Positions 63,124-64,000 of a stretch of 64,000 nt of DNA are shown here, piece after piece (position 1 is the first letter of the stretch; each line of letters starts with the position of its first letter). The translations under genes were made by a program, and so were the position numbers. Source of the stretch: Buchnera aphidicola (Hyalopterus amygdali). GTDB lineage: Bacteria > Pseudomonadota > Gammaproteobacteria > Enterobacterales > Enterobacteriaceae. The stretch covers positions 186,001 to 250,000 of the forward strand of contig NZ_OZ060383.1 in NCBI RefSeq assembly GCF_964059015.1, given 5' to 3'. Below the pieces are notes generated by a model. It saw only the letters and a list, made by a program, of their open reading frames with translations. It was not told the DNA's origin and did not search any database.

Positions 63124-64000
63124 TTAATAAACATTTTTCGTTCTTAGTATAAATTTTTTAAATTCAGGTGATGTCCATGTAAAAAGAGAGTTATTTTTTT
63201 GATTAATTAAACAAACGGCTAGCTTTTCTTTTAATGCTAGTGTTTTTGCTTTTTTAAAACCTAAAAGAAGCAATCCTGTATCCCAACCATCAGCCTCTAA
63301 AGCAGTTGATGAAATAACACTCACAGAAACTAAATCACTTTTTGTGGGCATGCCAGTCGTAGGGTCAATAAGATGTGAAATTTTTTTTTCTTTTAAATAG
63401 TAGTAGTTACGATAAGTACCGGCTGTACTAATTGATTGATTTCTTAAATGAATTAGTAAGTGAATTGATTTTTTTTTATCAGTAGGTTTTTGAATTGCGA
63501 TAATTTTATCCTGATCTTCTTTTTTTATATAAACTTTTATTGCTCCACCAACTGAGACAATGTAGTCTTTTATTTTTTTTTTTTAAGTATTGAAGCTATA
63601 TGATCTACAGCAAATCCTTCTCCTAAGGTAGATAGGTTAATTTCTATTCCATTTATATCTTTTTGAATATAATTTCCCATAGAATTACTAGTTATTTTTA
63701 AGTGCTGGATTCCTGTAAGGGAAATATTTTTTTGAATTTTTTTGATAGAAGGATAATTATAAGGTTTTTTTTTATTACCGAATCCCCACATATTAATTAA
63801 TTTTCCAATTGTGATATCTAATTTTCCATATGTTTTTTTATTTATTTTTAAACTAATTAAAATAATTTTTAATAAATTTTTATTAATATTTAATATTTTG
63901 TTTTTCTTGAGTTGATTGAATTGATATATTATCGAATTTTTTTTCCATGAAGATAACATTTCTTCATCTTTATCTAAAGTTTTTTGTATTAAATTTTTTA
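63124..64000 (-). CDS. apbE: FAD:protein FMN transferase ApbE, 5' cut by window, frame broken at an A12 run
   Basis: ApbE attaches FMN covalently to threonine of target proteins, typically subunits of Na+-pumping or Rnf complexes. It is a lipoprotein in most Gram-negatives; the N-terminus is beyond the window, and the frame is open through 64000. Conserved stretches are YGKLDITIGKLINMWGFG, GIEINLSTLGEGFAVDHIA, and after the break YIVSVGGA, IAIQKPT, SHLIDPTTGMP and TALEADGWDTGLLLLG. The frame breaks at the A12 run (T on the plus strand, 63573-63584): as it stands it reaches TAA, and with A13 it continues without any other stop to 63124. One single defect in an otherwise conserved gene. Confidence 0.8.

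Noticed and set aside
1..64000. Search for CRISPR arrays, insertion sequences, prophage, toxin-antitoxin or defence systems, tRNA or rRNA
   Set aside because: No regularly spaced repeats, transposase or phage motifs, or clover-leaf tRNA sequences other than the tmRNA were seen. The composition is uniformly AT-rich, without a sign of transfer.

Overview
The window reads as the chromosome of a Buchnera aphidicola strain, the obligate endosymbiont of aphids, probably from the Aphidinae group. The DNA is extremely AT-rich. Nearly every protein is a close but AT-biased relative of an E. coli protein. The gene order (nadE-ackA-pta-yfaE-nrdB-nrdA-gyrA, thrABC, panBC, secA-mutT-coaE-guaC-aceEF-lpdA-speDE, then the dcw cluster and ilvIH) is the order known for this genus. 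I see no phage, insertion sequence, CRISPR array, tRNA, rRNA or recently acquired gene. The only stable RNA gene is tmRNA.

Layout. 1-5.2 kb: the end of sirB1, nadE, acetate kinase and phosphotransacetylase. 5-11.3 kb, minus strand: class Ia ribonucleotide reductase with its ferredoxin YfaE, then gyrA. 11.5-20.1 kb: single genes for stress and housekeeping (a DUF2076 protein, peroxiredoxin, ung, grpE, nadK, bamE, ssrA, grxD, rnt, sodA, pth, ychF). 20.2-25 kb: the threonine operon with a surviving attenuator hairpin. 25.6-29.5 kb: hpt, panC, panB, dksA, truA. 29.5-31.06 kb: a gene desert holding decayed mrcB. 31-44.6 kb: secA, mutT, coaE, guaC, the pyruvate dehydrogenase operon, spermidine synthesis, mtnN, erpA. 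44.9-60.5 kb, minus strand: the division and cell wall cluster, in E. coli order but without mraZ, ftsQ and lpxC. 60.7-62.9 kb: ilvH and ilvI. 63.1 kb to the end: apbE, cut by the window edge.

The genes serve host-directed nutrition (threonine, branched-chain amino acid and pantothenate steps), a minimal energy core (PDH, Pta-AckA), nucleotide supply, and peptidoglycan synthesis and division.

The main signal not explained by ordinary annotation is a set of otherwise intact genes whose reading frame breaks exactly inside a long poly(A) run of the coding strand: yfaE (A9), mutT (A11), murF (A10), murE (A10) and apbE (A12). On both sides of each run the protein sequence is well conserved, and adding (or, in mutT, removing) a single A restores a protein of family length. 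This is what transcript slippage at poly(A) tracts, reported for insect endosymbionts, would rescue. ung, ftsW and ftsL carry equally long runs (A11, A12, A16) that are in frame. Other notable items are a perfect 43-bp inverted repeat directly behind lpdA, a thr attenuator without a recognisable leader peptide, recognisable transglycosylase remnants of mrcB, and a ftsL-ftsI junction where the end of one gene and the start codon of the other both look damaged.
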